Under the pieces are notes generated by a model. The model had not been told where the DNA came from, searched no databases, and was given only the letters and a program-made list of their open reading frames with translations. From contig CALBXN010000141.1 of assembly GCA_937890485.1 (NCBI GenBank), forward strand, positions 1 to 10,336: a stretch of 10,336 nt of DNA, written 5' to 3'. Each line of letters opens with the position of its first letter. Positions within the stretch are counted from its first letter, which is position 1. Below are positions 8,112 through 10,336 of this stretch, piece after piece. Position numbers and translations under genes: made by a program. This DNA is from an uncultured Treponema sp. Its GTDB lineage: Bacteria; Spirochaetota; Spirochaetia; Treponematales; Treponemataceae.

Positions 8112-9192
8112 AAAAAACTATTGCTGTATGAGAAACAAAATTCAATGGATCTGATACTTTTTGTTCATCTTGTATTCTAGCAATAACTTCATTTATTCTA
8201 TCATTACATACTTTTATATAATCTGTTGGTTTTACTTTATGCAACATTATTTGTTCATTTTTTTCGATACCAATAAATTTTCTATTCTCTAGTAATGCAG
8301 AAACTAAAAAACTTCCACTACCACAGGCATTATCAAGAATAATATCACCTGGATTTGTATATGTCCTTATCAAATATCGTCCTAATTCAACTGGCTTTTG
8401 TGTTGGGTGATATACAGTTCCTTCGGACTCTGCTGTTTTAAAATATACACAATCATCTATATTGTCTTCCTCATAAAATAAAACATCATTAGGATACCGC
8501 TGACCATCACTTTTGACATGGCTTGGTTTGAAATCTCCATAACTTCCCGTAAACTGATTTTTACGAATACCTTTATCATAACTTTCCCCTTGAGTCATTT
8601 GAGGGTTATATGTCGGTTGTTTTTTATAAAAAATACAAATATCTTCATGCTTACGAAGAGGTTGTTTTTTTGCATTTAAAAAATTCGTAGACTTTGATTT
8701 TATCCAAATAATTTTGTATTTAAACCAATCCTCATTACTCAAAATCAGACGAGCAGTAAAAACTCCTTGAGAAGTTAAAGCAATTACACCATTATCCTTT
8801 ATAATACGAGTATATTCCGACCACAATCTATTTAAATCAATAACCGAATCCCATTTATTTTGAGTAGTACCATAAGGTAAATCACAAAGAATCATATCAA
8901 CAGATTTATCAGGCATCGTTGCCATAACATCAAGACAATCTCCTTGAATAACTTTGTTTATATATTCGGATATATTTTTTTTAGGAAGCACAGAAATATC
9001 TTCTTTTTTTCCATTACTCAAAGTTCTTAAAATATTTTCTATATCTGTTTGACTATAAATTCGATACCCATTATATGGATTTCTTTGTGATTTTAACTTT
9101 CCAGTTTTATCCCAATTTCGTAAAGTGGAAACAGAAACTCCCAGTTTTTTAGAAGCTTCTTGTACTGTTAGATATTGTCCAAAATTTTCCAT
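8110..9192 (-). CDS. MerR-type HTH fused to a DNA methyltransferase (beta-class order)
   Basis: The 360-residue protein opens with a MerR-like helix-turn-helix (residues 8-55, including TVQEASKKLGVSVSTLRNWD and GYRIYSQTDIENIL). A methylase follows in which the catalytic motif comes first: ILCDLPYGTTQNKWD (102-115), then HPTQKPVELGRYL (262-274), then the AdoMet motif LDNACGSGSFLVSALL (286-301). This order marks N4-cytosine/N6-adenine methylases of the beta class; DLPYG in place of DPPYG is a common variant in this family. The HTH may add to site recognition or let the enzyme control its own operon. It is the first gene of the six. Its start at 9192 has AAGGTGG (9200-9206) seven bases upstream. 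Only about 16 bases separate it from a broken secE, so no ordinary promoter is visible. Which base it methylates cannot be told from sequence. Confidence 0.87.
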   Translation of the reverse strand: MENFGQYLTVQEASKKLGVSVSTLRNWDKTGKLKSQRNPYNGYRIYSQTDIENILRTLSNGKKEDISVLPKKNISEYINKVIQGDCLDVMATMPDKSVDMILCDLPYGTTQNKWDSVIDLNRLWSEYTRIIKDNGVIALTSQGVFTARLILSNEDWFKYKIIWIKSKSTNFLNAKKQPLRKHEDICIFYKKQPTYNPQMTQGESYDKGIRKNQFTGSYGDFKPSHVKSDGQRYPNDVLFYEEDNIDDCVYFKTAESEGTVYHPTQKPVELGRYLIRTYTNPGDIILDNACGSGSFLVSALLENRKFIGIEKNEQIMLHKVKPTDYIKVCNDRINEVIARIQDEQKVSDPLNFVSHTAIVF

Positions 9193-9207
9193 ATATATAC
9201 CACCTTA

Positions 9208-9223
9208 AACCTTACCAAAGGTT
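9208..9223. repeat. 16-bp palindrome at the operon/secE junction
   Basis: AACCTT and AAGGTT flank a four-base centre ACCA, a perfect 6-bp inverted repeat. It lies 15 bases upstream of the HTH-methylase start and touches its ribosome site, where a repressor or the enzyme's own HTH could bind. It also encodes plausible SecE residues (TLPKV), so it may be coincidence. Confidence 0.35.
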
Positions 9224-9331
9224 ATCAAACAAACGGGTGTCGTTTTAGTAGTGGTAATCGTATTTTTGGTATGCATCGGTTTATTTGACTGGCCACTTCT
9301 TTATTTGTTGAATCTCTTAACCGGTAAATAA
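9209..9331 (+). pseudogene. secE: secE fragment: last 40 codons only
   Basis: Reading in the frame that ends with TAA at 9329-9331 gives 40 residues: TLPKVIKQTGVV, then a hydrophobic run (VVLVVVIVFLVCIGLF), then LLYLLNLLTGK. This matches the end of SecE, the small membrane subunit of the Sec translocon: the polar segment after the conserved Trp-Pro, then the single membrane span. The position eight bases before nusG is the standard bacterial order. An in-frame TAA at 9206-9208 cuts the reading off, and no start codon with a ribosome site is present, so the N-terminal part and the promoter are missing. SecE is essential in bacteria, so an intact copy should exist elsewhere if the join is real. 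The 5' side is replaced by the start of the methylase operon running the opposite way. Confidence 0.8.
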
Positions 9332-9339
9332 GGTGATTT

Positions 9340-9876
9340 ATGGCTATTGAAGACGTTAAGAAAGAAGAACCGAAGTGGTATATAATCCATACCTATTCGA
9401 GTTACGAATCTATGGTAAAAAGTAGTCTCGAAAAGATTATCGAAAACAACAATCTTCAAGATAAGATTTTTGAAATCGCTATCCCTACCGAAGAGACTAT
9501 GGAAGAAAAGGCTAACGGAAAGAAGAAGATCTTCGAAAGGAAGAAGTTCCCCGCGTACGTCTTTTTAAAAATGATATTCAGTAATGATTTATGGTATCTT
9601 ATTACTAATATAAGGGGCGTAACTGGTTTCGTTGGTCCTAAGGGTAGACCCAAGCCAATCGAACCTGACGAAGTTATGCGCTTAGGTCTTGATAAGGTAG
9701 CCGTAAACGTAGACTTTGCAGTTGGTGACGAAGTTAAAATTATGTCCGGCCCGCTTGAGTCTTTCACGGGGAAGATTATTTCTTTAAACGACGCATCACA
9801 AAAGGCAATGGTAAACGTTGTCGTATTTAACAGGGCAACCGATGTTGAACTCGATTACGTTCAAATCAAATCCTAA
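9340..9876 (+). CDS. nusG: Transcription termination/antitermination factor NusG
   Basis: The 178-residue product is a normal-length NusG. The N-terminal NGN domain shows KWYIIHTYSSYE (12-23), FPAYVFLKM and the highly conserved RGVTGFVGP. The C-terminal KOW domain (about 125-178) shows VDFAVGDEVKIMSGPLESFT and ends in VELDYVQIKS. NusG binds RNA polymerase and affects pausing, Rho action and coupling to ribosomes. The ATG at 9340 has AAGGTGA (9330-9336) overlapping the secE stop. Normally rplK follows; here the gene is followed at once by a truncated, convergent glgP. The last eight codons and the stop also read as glgP on the other strand, so the end of nusG may come from the joined DNA. With secE broken upstream, no promoter is visible for this copy. 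Base composition is less AT-rich than in the adjoining operon. Confidence 0.92.
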   Translation: MAIEDVKKEEPKWYIIHTYSSYESMVKSSLEKIIENNNLQDKIFEIAIPTEETMEEKANGKKKIFERKKFPAYVFLKMIFSNDLWYLITNIRGVTGFVGPKGRPKPIEPDEVMRLGLDKVAVNVDFAVGDEVKIMSGPLESFTGKIISLNDASQKAMVNVVVFNRATDVELDYVQIKS

Positions 9877-10185
9877 TTCATCTAAAGCTTCCTTTACTTC
9901 CTTGTAGCAGGTAAGGTTGATTAAGTTATTACCTAACGCTCTACCCATTAAGAACTCCATTGACAAGTAGTAAACTGTCTTTGCATTCTTCTTCTCATAT
10001 TCCTTATGTGTTGCAATCCACTGATCAATAATTGTATCCTTGATTGCATAAGACACTGCCTGGAATACCTGCTGTGGTGTTGCTTCTTCCATCGTCTTAC
10101 GATACAGGGTTCTGACATTATACTCTACACTTCTTTTAAACAATTCTTTATCGAATTTGATTTTTTTACTCGCTTTCTTGGGCAT
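9850..10185 (-). pseudogene. glgP: glgP (glycogen phosphorylase) 5' fragment
   Basis: The first ~112 residues of a glycogen/starch phosphorylase are readable from the ATG at 10185, which has a perfect AGGAGG upstream. Family wording includes SVEYNVRTLYRKTMEEATPQ, AIKDTIIDQWIATHKEYEKK, VYYLSMEFLMGRALGNNLIN and LDELGFDLNVIE. The full protein is around 800 residues, and NVIE is normally followed by the DQEPD...GNGGLGRL region and later the pyridoxal-phosphate site. Here the family match stops at codon 112 (9850), where the DNA is the complement of nusG; the frame runs on to a stop near 9796 with unrelated residues. The enzyme would release glucose-1-phosphate from glycogen, but this fragment lacks the active site. 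It is either a real breakpoint or a false join. Confidence 0.8.
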
Positions 10186-10216
10186 GTCACATTCCTCCTA
10201 TATAACATTTTGAACG

Positions 10217-10240
10217 CAAGCCCGCGCTTCGCGCTCCTTG
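10217..10240. repeat. Palindromic GC-rich repeat, copy A
   Basis: CAAG and CTTG enclose GCGC-TTC-GCGC, giving a small two-part hairpin 32 bases upstream of the glgP start. The core CGCTTCGCG and the CAA/TTG ends recur in the copy at 10284-10306, which suggests a dispersed extragenic palindrome family of the host. Confidence 0.5.
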
Positions 10241-10255
10241 TCTGCTCACGCAGAC
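10240..10255. repeat. Perfect 6-bp hairpin GTCTGC-TCAC-GCAGAC
   Basis: Arms 10240-10245 and 10250-10255 pair fully around a four-base loop. It directly adjoins palindrome copy A and may be part of the same extragenic element. No T-run follows, so it is not a clear terminator. Confidence 0.5.
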
Positions 10256-10272
10256 TGCTTGCTCGTTAAACA

Positions 10273-10319
10273 GTGCAGAAAAACAAATGCCGCTTCGCGT
10301 CGCTTGTTTTTCTTTGCAC
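10273..10319. repeat. Long hairpin containing palindromic repeat, copy B
   Basis: Outer arms GTGCAGAAAAACAA (10273-10286) and its complement with a two-base bulge (10304-10319) enclose a second CGCTTCGCG core (10291-10299). Read on the plus strand, the structure has T-runs in its right arm and could end transcription arriving from the left; it could equally be an extragenic palindrome. The remaining bases to the window edge show no gene. Confidence 0.5.
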
Positions 10320-10336
10320 CTCATGATACTCGCAAG

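Noticed and set aside
3872..9192. BREX, DISARM or type I restriction as the name of the system
   Set aside because: There is no PglX-sized methylase, PglZ, BrxC, DrmA/B, HsdS or helicase motif in the window; the methylases fit IIG-like and stand-alone types.
9201..9229. Possible promoter for the six-gene operon on the minus strand (TTGATA, 15 bases, TAAGGT)
   Set aside because: The spacing is too short, the -10 is poor and it overlaps the ribosome site, so it cannot be supported.
9456..9767. Minus-strand frame antisense to nusG
   Set aside because: It is a mirror of the conserved NusG coding sequence and shows no protein family features.
9796..9849. Continuation of the glgP frame beyond codon 112
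   Set aside because: These residues are the complement of nusG and do not resemble phosphorylase; they are read-through after the breakpoint.
10006..10269. Plus-strand frame antisense to glgP and running into the palindromes
   Set aside because: Cys/Leu/Phe-rich antisense reading without a ribosome site; the glgP fragment on the other strand is convincing.
1..10336. CRISPR array, tRNA, rRNA, integrase or insertion sequence
   Set aside because: No regularly spaced repeats, no cloverleaf-like sequence, no recombinase or transposase coding and no flanking direct repeats of an island were found by eye.

Overview
The window looks like chromosomal DNA of a low-GC Gram-positive bacterium, most likely a gut-type clostridium (Lachnospiraceae/Oscillospiraceae range). 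The reasons are strong purine-rich Shine-Dalgarno sites (AAGGAG, AGGAGG), a PhoP/PhoB-like response regulator with the wording common in clostridia, a Firmicutes-type NusG, and the start of a clostridial glycogen phosphorylase. This placement is family resemblance from memory; no search was run.

Layout. (1) 1-283, minus: 5' part of a response regulator, with a good promoter and a set of 11-bp-phased hexamers upstream of it. (2) 479-9192, minus: one compact, very AT-rich operon of six genes with gaps of 9, 35, 11 and 3 bases and one 11-base overlap. In transcription order they are: a MerR-type-HTH/DNA-methyltransferase fusion; a 919-residue protein with an N-terminal PD-(D/E)XK-like nuclease and an N6-methylase (type IIG-like); a TaqI/Eco57I-like N6-adenine methylase; a 711-residue protein with a MORC/paraMORC-type GHKL ATPase at the N-terminus and a complete histidine-kinase core at the C-terminus; a receiver-domain protein; and an HNH endonuclease. 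(3) 9209-9876, plus: the last 40 codons of secE without their 5' part, then an apparently whole nusG. (4) about 9850-10185, minus: the first ~112 codons of glgP, cut off where it meets nusG. (5) 10186-10336: GC-rich palindromic repeats upstream of glgP.

How the genes may work together. The first three operon genes look like a restriction-modification module. The last three look like a signalling-to-nuclease module: a cytosolic DNA-type GHKL ATPase fused to a histidine kinase, a receiver with all its phosphorylation residues but no DNA-binding output domain, and an HNH nuclease translated from a frame that overlaps the receiver gene. My reading is an anti-phage or anti-plasmid system in which a phosphorelay gates an HNH nuclease alongside restriction. 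MORC-like ATPases in restriction loci are established knowledge; the phosphorelay-to-HNH link is inference, and I could not check whether it has been described.

Both edges of the secE-nusG piece are abrupt breakpoints within conserved genes (near 9209 and within 9850-9876). They may be true rearrangements around a mobile defence island or joins made during amplification or assembly; read support should be examined before building on the flanking context.
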